Shown here: piece by piece, positions 1-8,591 of the stretch
Layout: each line of letters starts with the position of its first letter
Position numbering within the stretch: the stretch's first letter is position 1
Source of the DNA: Bryobacterales bacterium
Lineage (GTDB): Bacteria; Acidobacteriota; Terriglobia; Bryobacterales; Bryobacteraceae
Length of the DNA stretch: 61,596 bases
Assembly (NCBI GenBank): GCA_020846745.1
Contig: JADLDI010000110.1
Location: 1 to 61,596, forward strand
Direction: 5' to 3'
Translations under genes and position numbers: made by a program
Notes under the pieces: generated by a model
What the model saw: the letters and a program-made list of their open reading frames with translations, nothing else
Database searches by the model: none
What the model was told of the DNA's origin: nothing

Positions 1-346
1 ATCGCTCGCCAAGACGGCCAAGCTCGCAAAGGGAACATGTGGACGAACGCGTTGGGAGTGCTGTAGTTGGTAATGTCGTTCCCGGCGATTCTGCCCGGTG
101 CGGGTGGCGCGTTGGGGACAGTCGGTTCGTCGAAATTCGGGGAAAACAGCGGAATGGGGCGGAATTCGCGAGGGCGCGGGGGAGAAGCGTATGTAAGCTG
201 CTTGCAACGAGATACCGGTACTCGCGCTGTAAGGGGGGGTGGCAGGTATCGAAAGCAGGCCAGACGTGGTCCGTGGTCGCGGAGGTCGAAATGCCAATGA
301 TTTCGTAGGTGGGACAGTCGCGACTGGGGATTTTGAGTGTGGCTAG
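1..346. other. left edge, no confident gene
   Basis: No gene can be assigned here. On the minus strand more than one frame stays open to the left edge, and one ends in a plausible stretch (NDITNYSTPNAFVHMFP) that would leave the window, so the end of a further toxin or immunity gene may lie here. High GC keeps frames open by chance, so this is only a possibility. A degenerate half of the GGGGACAG palindrome lies near position 115. Confidence 0.25.
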
Positions 347-739
347 TCAGGCTGTCCCTGTCGGCCCTGTCGGCCTGCCGAGCGCTTTGGTCAGCGCTTT
401 ATGGAGATCGCTGCCTTTCTCAGCTTTGCTCAGCGCGTTCCTGAGCTGTTGGACCCCACTTCGGAACTTCTCACGGTCTTGCTGGCAAGCAGTGTCGTTG
501 TCTTTGCATTTCGCATCCCACTCCCACAGCCCATCGGGATCGATGAACCTCAGTGGGTTGTTTAGCGAGTAGGCATATCTGTTCCACGATTGCGGCAACC
601 AAGGCCGCCCTGAGTTTAGCAAGGGATCTGGACTGGTGAACCTCCCCTGCGCTGAGGAGAAGTACCTGGCGCCGAAATAATCCAACCCGGTCTCCGCGTT
701 CTCGCTCAACGGGTCGCCAGCTTGGGTTGGAGTTCCCAT
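347..739 (-). CDS. orphan RHS core fragment (decayed tip cassette)
   Basis: This short frame carries only the last RHS core segment, with the hallmark ETGLDYFGARYFSSAQGRF and the boundary motif DPDGLWEW, followed by about 60 residues of lysine-rich sequence ending GRPTGPTGTA. There is no RHS repeat region and no signal, and the frame begins inside the 3' end of the Imm42-like gene. It is best read as a displaced C-terminal cassette, probably not expressed on its own. RHS tips normally continue into a toxin domain, and none is recognisable here, so the tip may be truncated. It could serve as a recombination donor for the upstream RHS gene. Confidence 0.55.
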   Translation of the reverse strand: MGTPTQAGDPLSENAETGLDYFGARYFSSAQGRFTSPDPLLNSGRPWLPQSWNRYAYSLNNPLRFIDPDGLWEWDAKCKDNDTACQQDREKFRSGVQQLRNALSKAEKGSDLHKALTKALGRPTGPTGTA

Positions 740-1272
740 TCCTTATCAAACGCGTTGCGCCAAGTCTGCAAAGTTGAATAAAACTGCTCTTCCGGCAACC
801 AAATATCTGATACGGATGCCGTCGACACAGTTCCGGATTCTCTCCGAAAACCCAACAGGCGCACTCGATCGTCCACGTCGAATTGCAATACGTGGCTGCC
901 GTCATCGAACGCCTCATCCCCATCCGGCGCCCAAAGCACACCCGTTCCTGTTAGGAGCGCCGCAAGCTCCGCCTGGGAGAAGCCGAAGAACTGCCGCTGT
1001 CCGCAATCGGCGTATAAAGACGCACTCACGGCGTCGGCGATATCGATTGCGTCCTCTTGTGCGAAAACAACCCGATGTGTACCGCGTCGTCGTGTCCGGT
1101 CTAAGACGCCGTCATAGGAGTTGGCCAACATGGTCGCATCGTCAGCATCCACACCGTACCTGAACCCAGCGACGTAGATCAAAAAGCAGCCCAGCGCGCG
1201 CAAGCTCAATTTGTCGTAAGCGTGCGTGATCCTGGACTCAATGGCAAATACTCCGGGTGTGCCGATCGTCAC
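706..1272 (-). CDS. Imm42-like immunity protein
   Basis: This 188-residue soluble protein has an N-terminal block (FAIESRITHAYDKLSLRALG followed by RYGVDADDATMLANSYDGV) that I recognise as typical of the Imm42 immunity family of polymorphic toxin systems. It starts inside the last codons of the RHS fragment upstream (overlap 1269-1272), so translation is probably coupled and the two should form a toxin-immunity pair. Family knowledge says such proteins neutralise the tip of the preceding toxin in the producing cell. The 3' end overlaps the next RHS fragment (706-739), which marks a cassette junction. The family call is from memory of the motif, not a search. Confidence 0.6.
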   Translation of the reverse strand: MTIGTPGVFAIESRITHAYDKLSLRALGCFLIYVAGFRYGVDADDATMLANSYDGVLDRTRRRGTHRVVFAQEDAIDIADAVSASLYADCGQRQFFGFSQAELAALLTGTGVLWAPDGDEAFDDGSHVLQFDVDDRVRLLGFRRESGTVSTASVSDIWLPEEQFYSTLQTWRNAFDKEWELQPKLATR

Positions 1273-2993
1273 TGGAGTTCCCTCCTGATCTCGATTGGGA
1301 TATCATCCTGTCTGATCGGCTTGCGTCCAGCCGTTGAACCATTCCAGTGAGACTGCCCATTACTTGGTGCGCTGAACCGGTGAATGGTGCCATCGGCATC
1401 TTTCGCCCATCGCACGCCGCTCTTGTCGGCGACTGAATTCTCAAACAGTTCCCGTGCGTTCTTGGGCTGTGGACTATCAGATTTCGGATGATGCTTCGGA
1501 TTATCGATCAGGGTCGGCTTGTCTTGAGAGGTCGAATCACCGCTGCTTTGTGGCGAATCCTTCGCGGATGCCATCAGGTTGAGCGTCGCGTTTCCTGTGA
1601 GTAAAGCTCCGTGACCCGCGATGGCAGTTCCACCGATGGCCGCTGGCGCCCCTGCCGCACACAGCACGCCAGTACCACAGGCGGCCGCCCCACCTGCTAC
1701 GATGCCCCCACCGCCTGCCATCTCAATCAGACCACCGGCAAATGAGACTACGTCTCCGATCTTCTGCCCGAGTCCTATGTCGCTATCATTGCTTCTGATT
1801 CGCTGGACGGCTCCGGCATTAGAACTGACCGCGTTGGTTAAGCCGAGCCACAACTCTCTAGCGCCGCGTCCGTCATCGTCGATATACCGGAGCGGGTTGT
1901 TTCGAACGTAGCTGTAGAGATTCCAGCTTTGGGGATCGTCTGGAAATTGGTCCGCGAACGGCCTGTCTGGGCTCGTCCACCTTCCCTGCGCGGCTGAGAA
2001 GTACCGCGCTCCGAAGTAATCGAGTCCCGTCTCGGCGTCTCTTTCTTTGGCGGTGAATTTCAGGCTCGTGACACCTGGCGCGGATGGATAAACGCCAGCG
2101 CCAAAACATGAGTGCGTTCGGCCAAACTGACCAGCGGGAATTTCTTCACCGAACGGAAGGTAGTCGTAGCACGCATTCTGCGAGCTCGTTCGGTTGGTGA
2201 CAAGGCGTGTACTTCCTAGCGCGTCGCTGGTTAGAAACTGCGTGCCGGAAACCGAAGTAAGAGGTCCATACTCTTGGGCCAAGTTCCCCATTGCATCGTA
2301 AACAAATAGGGTTGTAGATGCGCCGCTGACCTTCACTCTGCGGCCATCGCCGTCATAGGAGTACGTCGTGACCACCGAAGGGTTGCCCGCCGTAGTACTC
2401 GGCACCGTAGCCTCTACAAGACGATTCTCGGCGTCGTATTTGTATTCGTGCTTACTCTGCAACTTCAATTCCTTGACGTTGCCCGCCAGATCATAAATAC
2501 TACCACCGGCCCACTGATTACTCGGGAAGGCGAGCGCCACTTTCGCTTCGGTGGCCGACGCGACAGATGGTGTCATTGCGGGAGAGGGGGCATAGCTGCT
2601 CACCCCCGTGAGTGCCCGGTTACCAACCCGATCGTATGCATAATCCTGTGACCAGCCCCCGGTTTCGCTCGCGTAGTCTAAGCGGTTGTAACCATCATAA
2701 GTGTAGCTCTGATTCCAGCTGACAAAGGCACCGGCTGAACCTAAAGGACGTTTAACACTCTGGCTATCGGGGTTACCGCTGTTGGTGCTGCCTCCATAGG
2801 TGTATGCAATCCGAATGGCGTCTCCTGTTACCTCTGCACAGTTATTCTGCGTGGCGGCCCTGACGGCCTTTTCACGCCGATTCGCGCGAACCTGTTGATT
2901 CGACGTGGTTACCGGCCAGGAACCTGTTTTGCGATAGGGTCCGTTGGCTTGGGACGAAGAAACATTTGGCACAGGAATCCGAGAGCCATGCAT
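1269..2993 (-). CDS. RHS core fragment with C-terminal toxin tip
   Basis: The protein holds a few RHS/YD repeats (YTYDGYNRLDYASE, YKYDAENRLVEA), the core end motif DAETGLDYFGARYFS and the boundary near residue 370 (IDDDGRG). The tip is about 200 residues: a glycine/alanine-rich hydrophobic stretch (about 415-480), a polar linker, then a small domain with the motif RWAKDADGTIHRF and ending RRELQ. The first 30 or so residues overlap the end of the membrane-protein gene in another frame, and RHS similarity starts only around residue 55, so the true start is unclear and the N-terminal secretion part is absent. It looks like an orphan RHS-toxin cassette paired with the Imm42-like gene. The toxin activity is unknown; its size would suit a nuclease or a deaminase-like fold. 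Confidence 0.6.
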   Translation of the reverse strand: MHGSRIPVPNVSSSQANGPYRKTGSWPVTTSNQQVRANRREKAVRAATQNNCAEVTGDAIRIAYTYGGSTNSGNPDSQSVKRPLGSAGAFVSWNQSYTYDGYNRLDYASETGGWSQDYAYDRVGNRALTGVSSYAPSPAMTPSVASATEAKVALAFPSNQWAGGSIYDLAGNVKELKLQSKHEYKYDAENRLVEATVPSTTAGNPSVVTTYSYDGDGRRVKVSGASTTLFVYDAMGNLAQEYGPLTSVSGTQFLTSDALGSTRLVTNRTSSQNACYDYLPFGEEIPAGQFGRTHSCFGAGVYPSAPGVTSLKFTAKERDAETGLDYFGARYFSAAQGRWTSPDRPFADQFPDDPQSWNLYSYVRNNPLRYIDDDGRGARELWLGLTNAVSSNAGAVQRIRSNDSDIGLGQKIGDVVSFAGGLIEMAGGGGIVAGGAAACGTGVLCAAGAPAAIGGTAIAGHGALLTGNATLNLMASAKDSPQSSGDSTSQDKPTLIDNPKHHPKSDSPQPKNARELFENSVADKSGVRWAKDADGTIHRFSAPSNGQSHWNGSTAGRKPIRQDDIPIEIRRELQ

Positions 2994-3241
2994 TCGAGCC
3001 CAAACCCCAGGACCAACAAAAACTCGAAGGCTAGAGACTCTCCAGGAGTTGGTGCAATGCGCCGAGGGTCGAACAGAAGCGCGACCCCCTTCTCAGCGAA
3101 AGCAAACGCGCCAGGATCATAGCTGGTCAACAGATTGGCCAGCTCAGGGGCTCTGCTAAACCTCCAGGCAAGGACAAGCAGCCCCTTGATCGCAAGGCCC
3201 GCCACCAGGAACAGCATTGGAAGTCGTCTCAGGAACCGCAT
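2909..3241 (-). CDS. small two-helix membrane protein, possible immunity protein
   Basis: The ATG at 3241 (MRFLRRLPMLFLVAGL) lies 8 bases after the stop of the large RHS gene and gives a 110-residue protein. It has two hydrophobic segments, near residues 7-25 and 75-95, and a basic N-terminus, so it should sit in the inner membrane. Its position directly after a toxin tip, before the next RHS fragment, is where immunity genes are found, and that is the inferred role. No family is recognised. A longer reading from 3322 overlaps the RHS gene and is less likely. Confidence 0.5.
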   Translation of the reverse strand: MRFLRRLPMLFLVAGLAIKGLLVLAWRFSRAPELANLLTSYDPGAFAFAEKGVALLFDPRRIAPTPGESLAFEFLLVLGFGLECMALGFLCQMFLRPKPTDPIAKQVPGR

Positions 3242-3249
3242 CGGCCACC

Positions 3250-6200
3250 TCAATGGCGAATCCGCCGAGCATTTCTCGGGCCCAGGGGACCATAGACTTG
3301 CCCCCGCATCCGGTTCTCCCACTGCAGCGCCTCGGCATTCGTCTGTGATCCCGGACGTCCATTTATGAAGCCCCAGGCATGACCAAACTCATGCCAAGCT
3401 GCAACTCCTGGCGTAAAGTCGTTGACGTTCCATCTGGGCCGAACACCTTGTCCTTCCCAACGGGACATTCCGACGATTGTATTCGGGCTCAGATTGCGGT
3501 TCGTGATGTCCATCTGATCTGGATTGACAAGAACCCGAATGTTTTGGTTTCCAGCTTCGCCTTTCTCGTAGGTCACCGCTCCACCGAAGTTGGCTAGATT
3601 CTGCGAAGTGAGCCCAAACTCGACTACGTTCTTGTGGCCGACCAAGTTTGCCACATCCTTGGCAGTGTCACTGAGCTTGATGAAATCGCCCACGTTCCCC
3701 TTGATCCCAACGAAGTAGCGGGTCTTATCGCCCTCCTTGACCTCGTTGATGTACAGGCGGGAAGCGGCTTGCTTGTTCCCGATTGACGCTTGCAGCAGGG
3801 CAAGTTCCTTCTTTCGGGCCTCCTCGTCACCGAGAAGCTCGACCGCTTCACCCGTGGGATCGACATAGAGCAACGGATTGTTCCTGCCATAAGCGTAGAG
3901 GTTCCAACTCTGCGGGTCCTCTGGATGCTGATCGGCGAAGGGTCTGTCCGGACTCGTAAACCTGCCTTGCGCACCCGAGAAGTACCGCGCGCCGAAATAA
4001 TCCAACCCCGTCTCGGCATCGCGAATTTGGCCGGTGAACTTCGCATCCACCGCAGCAGGGGTGCTGGTTCTCGGAGGGGGAGCGGAAGGATAGCAGGGGA
4101 GATTACTGCGCAAGGCGGCAGTGATTTCTGAGCCAAACGGGGTGTAGTCGAGACATTGGCTGATCACGCCAGTATCCTTCATCGCCAAACGCGTTGAGCC
4201 AAGCATATCAGACATGAGATACAGGCGACCGGACAGAGGAGAGGTCTGGTTAGAAGCAGGGTATTCAGCAGCAAGATTGCCATCTGCGTCGTAGACATAC
4301 AGCCAATGCGCACCATTGACTGTCTTGCGAACCCGCCGCCCATGACCGTCGTACTCGTAGCTGGCTACCAAGTTGGGTGTGACGGTCGTCGTTTTTGCAG
4401 TGGTCACGCGGCCTTCAGCGTCGTATGTATACTCATAAGAGTCCCCATTAGTCCTGTACACTTCACCCGAGGAGAAGTATTGGTTGCCACTCCAGCGGTT
4501 TAACTTATAGATGTTCGCCAGGGCGGCAGCTGATTCCGCCGTTGGGGTGAACGTTGTTCCTTCTGGATTGTAAGTGGTCTTCGCCGGATCACTATCAAGC
4601 GCCATATTGCCGTTCACGTCGTAGAGATAAGCTTGCGCATAGGTGTCCGCAACCGATGTTATACGATTACGGGTGTCATAGGTATACGCGACTGCCCAGG
4701 AGCTTGTGCCTCGCTTGATCGTGCTACGTTCGACATTCCCGTTATTGAAGACACCCGTGCCATAGGAATAACCCAGCCAGAGGGAATCCGTAGTTGCAGG
4801 AGCGCAGAGGCCACCAGCTGAGGCGGCCGATCCGATGCGTACCTCAGTAGCCTGGTTTCGGGAATTGAAGCAACGCTCCTCAATCACTGTTGGCGCCGGA
4901 GTACCCTTCATGCCGTAGGTGGCGGCGGCCAGCGCGCCAGCGGCACTGTAGCGGATACTGCTTAGGTAATAATCGGAGGTTCCGGTTCTGACACCGATAA
5001 CCCGGCCAGAACCAGCATCGACTTCATAAGTGACTTGGCGGCCCGAAGGGTACGTTATCCCGGTAAGACCTTGCTTGTTGTAAGTGTAATCGAAAGCATA
5101 TTCTGCAGTCATCGGGGTCGTGAACTTCTGGCGGTGCTTGGTCACCCGACCAAGGGCATCGTACGTGTCGTAGAAGACGGTGCTTCCTCCAGCGACTTCA
5201 ACCGATGCCAGCCGACCTTTTCCGTATGTGGCGATGTCATAAGTGAAGGTAATTGCTGGGGTTGCGTCGCTGTAAGTCTTCTTTGCAGCGCGTCCAAGTG
5301 CATCATAGGCGGGCGTGCATGTTGAGCCACTCAGCGTTCCGTAGCAGGTGATCACGCCGTTAGCATTGGTTGTCGATGCCAGGTTTCCGTCGTTGTCATA
5401 CGCGTATTGCACTGTGCCCGACTCCGGATTGCACGCTGATTTCAATTGGCCGACCGCTGTGTAGGCGAACTTCCTTGATAACTTCGGGTTGTTGGGATCG
5501 CATGAGGGATCGGGAGCCGTTGGGGCTGTGGTGCCCGTATGGGTAACTGTCATGAGGTTGTCCAGCGGGTCATAGGTGTATTTTGTGGAGGTATCCGGCT
5601 GATTGGCCTCAATAACCTCGGTAACTCGGCCCAATGCATCCGCAATGAGTTCGCGCGAACGTTCCGCCTCTGTAACAATGGTCGATCGGCCAGAATATGT
5701 GGTCGTAATCCTTCCAGTGAGATCTTGAGTGTTAAAGTCAGGCCAGGGATCTTTCGAATAGAATGCGACTTCGGTTACTCGGCCCAAGGGATCGCGTCGA
5801 GTTACGGTCCACCCGGCGGTGGCATCTGGCGTTGCGCGTTGCGGATTGGAAACGATCTCCACGGAGGAGCCAGTCAGGTATTCGTACCTGCGCGTCTGGC
5901 TCGCTGTGGTCCCGGCTTCCGACGGGTTCTGCAGGAGGCTTGGACGGCCGTGCGGATCAAACGTGGTGCTATCCACAATGGCTGCATCAGCCTCAGTAAC
6001 GAGGGCCTGCTTGCGAGTGACACGGCGATTTCCATCCTCAAAGATGAAAGCGGTCTGACGTTGGGTGGTTTGGCTCGCCCCTACAACGCAGTCTCCAAGC
6101 GCGGGTGCTGCTGGAAACGTGAATTCCTTGACGATGACCGTACGACCCAATGCGTCATATTGCTTTTCCGTGCCGACCTTATTATCCGTGTCGAGTTCCT

Positions 6201-7638
6201 GCTTCATAAGACCCGTGGATGAATCAAAGCAGTATTGGTAAGTCCGCAGCGTACCAATGCTCTTTTTAGTTGGGAACAGCGCCGCATCATCGAACATGGT
6301 CGTTGTTACCTTCCCGGCAGGGCTGGTAATCTTTTTAACATCACCCTTGGCGGTATATTCATACGTGGTGGTGAGTGGTCCATTATCCCATCGAGTTTCT
6401 GTGGTGCGGTTGGCCGTCGTGAGTGCCGCGTCGTAGCCAAAACTTGTACTTGCCACGGTCTTGCCCGCGGAATCAGATATTACTCTCGTGGTGGGTGCGA
6501 TCAGGTATCGTGCGGGGCTGCCGACATTCCAGTATGCATTAGCCTCGGTAATTTTTGGAATGTCGGTGTCCGAATCAACAGGTGTTGTGGCCGCGTAGGT
6601 CGTGGCGGTCGTGCGAAGCTTTGAGGTTGACACTGGGTTTGAGAGGGGGCAGTCGCCGGTGTTGTTTTGTGTTATCCAGTCGTATTCCGTGCGGCTGAGC
6701 GTATTGCCATTCTTGTCAACAGTCGTGTCGACGGTCGCGCAACTCCGCTGACTCGGTGTTGCGACGCTGTGCACGCTTCGACTGACATACGGGTTGGCTG
6801 GGTCGCTTGTTGCTGCATGGGCCGGCTTGTTGCTGCTCCAGATTTGGTAATCGATGCTTTGGTCCGGGTACCGTGTTTTCGTCACTAATCCACGCAGTGG
6901 ATCAGAAGCCATGCGTCTGTTGTTGTAGTTTCGCGTAATCTGGCTGGCATCCGGGGCGGTGATGATACTCTGGTCATCCCCGATGGCGTAGGACGTGGTT
7001 TCGGGACTCGCCGCACAGTTTCCAAAACGACAAAAGAGCTTCTGGTTCACGGGATTGTCAATATGATCAACATTGGTGTCAGCAGTAGTTCCGTCATCGC
7101 GTGTTTTATTGTCCCATTGATACGAGTAGCGAACCTTATAGTGTGTTGTGTAGCTACCGGTGGTGCCGGACGAATACGTTAATTCGCGTAGCTCGCCCCA
7201 ACACTTGCCCGGCGTGTTGTTAAGGCCAGGACAGTTACTGGTGAAATCGAAATCAAAACGCCTACTCTCCGTGCCTTTCCCGCCGGGTAGGACAATGTAT
7301 CGTACATCAGGAACAGCTAGGGGTTTAATAAAAAGAGGGCCGCCTTGAGTACACTCCGCATCTGACACACAGATATAGGCAGTGTCACCGGCCGTAATTT
7401 TGTAATTCAACCCAACGACGCTGGTATTGCCTCGTTGGAGCGTTGCTGTTAGGTCCTGATTTCCAGGGCCCTTCCAAGTGATGGTGTCGGGTCCAGCGGA
7501 GCCGTCACTCTGGCTGATGGTGATGCTGTGATTGAATTGATCGGTAATGATGTGTGTGATAGTGGCCCCTGATTCAGATCTGCCTATTTTTATCCAATTC
7601 CCGTTGCGGTCGACGATCCAGCAGAGGGACCACCACAC
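3250..7638 (-). CDS. RHS repeat protein, 5'-truncated, with HExxH metallopeptidase-like tip
   Basis: This 1462-residue protein has many RHS/YD repeats (for example YTYDPLDNLMTVTH and YAYDNDGNLASTTN), the core end motif DAETGLDYFGARYFS and the boundary DPTGEAVELLG near residue 1260. The remaining 200 residues form the tip. It contains HEFGHAWG near residue 1416 followed by NAEALQWENRMRG, the arrangement of a zincin with a downstream glutamate, similar to M91-like effector peptidases. RHS proteins normally begin with a signal or translocation region and reach 2000 residues or more. Here the best start is a GTG with a stop just upstream, and the product begins inside the repeat region (IVDRNGNWIKIG), so the 5' part is missing. 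The gene may be a stored cassette rather than an active toxin. Confidence 0.75.
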   Translation of the reverse strand: MWWSLCWIVDRNGNWIKIGRSESGATITHIITDQFNHSITISQSDGSAGPDTITWKGPGNQDLTATLQRGNTSVVGLNYKITAGDTAYICVSDAECTQGGPLFIKPLAVPDVRYIVLPGGKGTESRRFDFDFTSNCPGLNNTPGKCWGELRELTYSSGTTGSYTTHYKVRYSYQWDNKTRDDGTTADTNVDHIDNPVNQKLFCRFGNCAASPETTSYAIGDDQSIITAPDASQITRNYNNRRMASDPLRGLVTKTRYPDQSIDYQIWSSNKPAHAATSDPANPYVSRSVHSVATPSQRSCATVDTTVDKNGNTLSRTEYDWITQNNTGDCPLSNPVSTSKLRTTATTYAATTPVDSDTDIPKITEANAYWNVGSPARYLIAPTTRVISDSAGKTVASTSFGYDAALTTANRTTETRWDNGPLTTTYEYTAKGDVKKITSPAGKVTTTMFDDAALFPTKKSIGTLRTYQYCFDSSTGLMKQELDTDNKVGTEKQYDALGRTVIVKEFTFPAAPALGDCVVGASQTTQRQTAFIFEDGNRRVTRKQALVTEADAAIVDSTTFDPHGRPSLLQNPSEAGTTASQTRRYEYLTGSSVEIVSNPQRATPDATAGWTVTRRDPLGRVTEVAFYSKDPWPDFNTQDLTGRITTTYSGRSTIVTEAERSRELIADALGRVTEVIEANQPDTSTKYTYDPLDNLMTVTHTGTTAPTAPDPSCDPNNPKLSRKFAYTAVGQLKSACNPESGTVQYAYDNDGNLASTTNANGVITCYGTLSGSTCTPAYDALGRAAKKTYSDATPAITFTYDIATYGKGRLASVEVAGGSTVFYDTYDALGRVTKHRQKFTTPMTAEYAFDYTYNKQGLTGITYPSGRQVTYEVDAGSGRVIGVRTGTSDYYLSSIRYSAAGALAAATYGMKGTPAPTVIEERCFNSRNQATEVRIGSAASAGGLCAPATTDSLWLGYSYGTGVFNNGNVERSTIKRGTSSWAVAYTYDTRNRITSVADTYAQAYLYDVNGNMALDSDPAKTTYNPEGTTFTPTAESAAALANIYKLNRWSGNQYFSSGEVYRTNGDSYEYTYDAEGRVTTAKTTTVTPNLVASYEYDGHGRRVRKTVNGAHWLYVYDADGNLAAEYPASNQTSPLSGRLYLMSDMLGSTRLAMKDTGVISQCLDYTPFGSEITAALRSNLPCYPSAPPPRTSTPAAVDAKFTGQIRDAETGLDYFGARYFSGAQGRFTSPDRPFADQHPEDPQSWNLYAYGRNNPLLYVDPTGEAVELLGDEEARKKELALLQASIGNKQAASRLYINEVKEGDKTRYFVGIKGNVGDFIKLSDTAKDVANLVGHKNVVEFGLTSQNLANFGGAVTYEKGEAGNQNIRVLVNPDQMDITNRNLSPNTIVGMSRWEGQGVRPRWNVNDFTPGVAAWHEFGHAWGFINGRPGSQTNAEALQWENRMRGQVYGPLGPRNARRIRH

Positions 7639-7769
7639 AGAGGGTCACAACGGGGGACGGAGCGCCGTTCACTTGGAGGGAATCGCGAAGGCCTCAGGCT
7701 GACCACTTGGGCCACCTCGGCCGACCACCTCGGCCAACAAGTGTGCCCACCCCAAACCTCGCTGCACGC

Positions 7770-8591
7770 CTAACCACAGCCGACCCGCGCAATCAGATTT
7801 TGGAGGTCGGTTCGAATGGTGTTCCAATCCGTACCTGGGCGCTGGCCCTTCAACTCGGCAAACAGCCGGTCTCGGTGTTGGTGCTCGGCAATCAGAACAT
7901 CTACGTTTAGGGAGCACTCCGCGCGCTTCCAGCCGTCGCGGTGAATCTGGTCAATGCGTGCGCTCATGGCCCGCAACACGTCTTCGCAGAACCCGTACGC
8001 TGCGGCCTCAAAGTCCGCAGATGTCAGGGTGAAACACCCGTTCGGCACGACAAAGACTGAAGTGCCATGATCCTCGTTGCACGGTGTGGTCCAGCGGAAA
8101 TGGGTTTCCTCACCCGTTCGCCAGATGGACAGCCATGGACCGTGGCTCAAGTAGGCTGTGTCTAATTCCCGTTCGTGCCACCACGCCAGCGCCGCATTGT
8201 ACAGGTCCCACCTACCGTCAATTTCCTGCTTGTCGCTGTCTTCCTCGCGCCAACTATTGGCACTGGCCAGCCAAGCCCTATTTGACGCAATGCGGGCAAT
8301 ATCGTCCGGAACCGGTTCAAGGATGTGCGGAAGGTGTGCCTGGAGGTCTTCAAAAATCCGTGCGACCTGATAATCGACGTGGGAGAAGGGAAGATTCCAA
8401 ACCTTGCGAATTTGGTCCGTGTACCGCAAAACCTCGCCCACTGGCGTTTCGATCCAGTAGCGACCAGAGGTCAGGCCGAACCAATGCAGGTTGGCAGTGC
8501 CCGGTTCGCCCCAAGGCTGAATATCGGCAAGGTTATCCAATTCAAACCGGAACCGCAGTTGGGTCGCCATCGTCACATCGTCGCGATTCAT
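7770..8591 (-). CDS. DUF5984-like protein, possible immunity protein
   Basis: The protein is about 273 residues, soluble and rich in Trp and acidic residues. The N-terminal block (FRFELDNLADIQPWG, then LHWFGLTSGRYWI) is what I recall for DUF5984, a family often found beside polymorphic toxins. The ATG at 8591 overlaps the TGA of the preceding gene in an ATGA arrangement, so translation is probably coupled; this decides the start over the longer reading from 8612. The truncated RHS gene begins 130 bases downstream. An immunity role is inferred only from family and position. Confidence 0.5.
   Translation of the reverse strand: MNRDDVTMATQLRFRFELDNLADIQPWGEPGTANLHWFGLTSGRYWIETPVGEVLRYTDQIRKVWNLPFSHVDYQVARIFEDLQAHLPHILEPVPDDIARIASNRAWLASANSWREEDSDKQEIDGRWDLYNAALAWWHERELDTAYLSHGPWLSIWRTGEETHFRWTTPCNEDHGTSVFVVPNGCFTLTSADFEAAAYGFCEDVLRAMSARIDQIHRDGWKRAECSLNVDVLIAEHQHRDRLFAELKGQRPGTDWNTIRTDLQNLIARVGCG

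Noticed and set aside
7669..7917. 82-residue minus-strand frame between the RHS and DUF5984 genes
   Set aside because: It overlaps the DUF5984-like gene in another frame and its composition is that of a shadow reading; it does not supply the missing RHS N-terminus.
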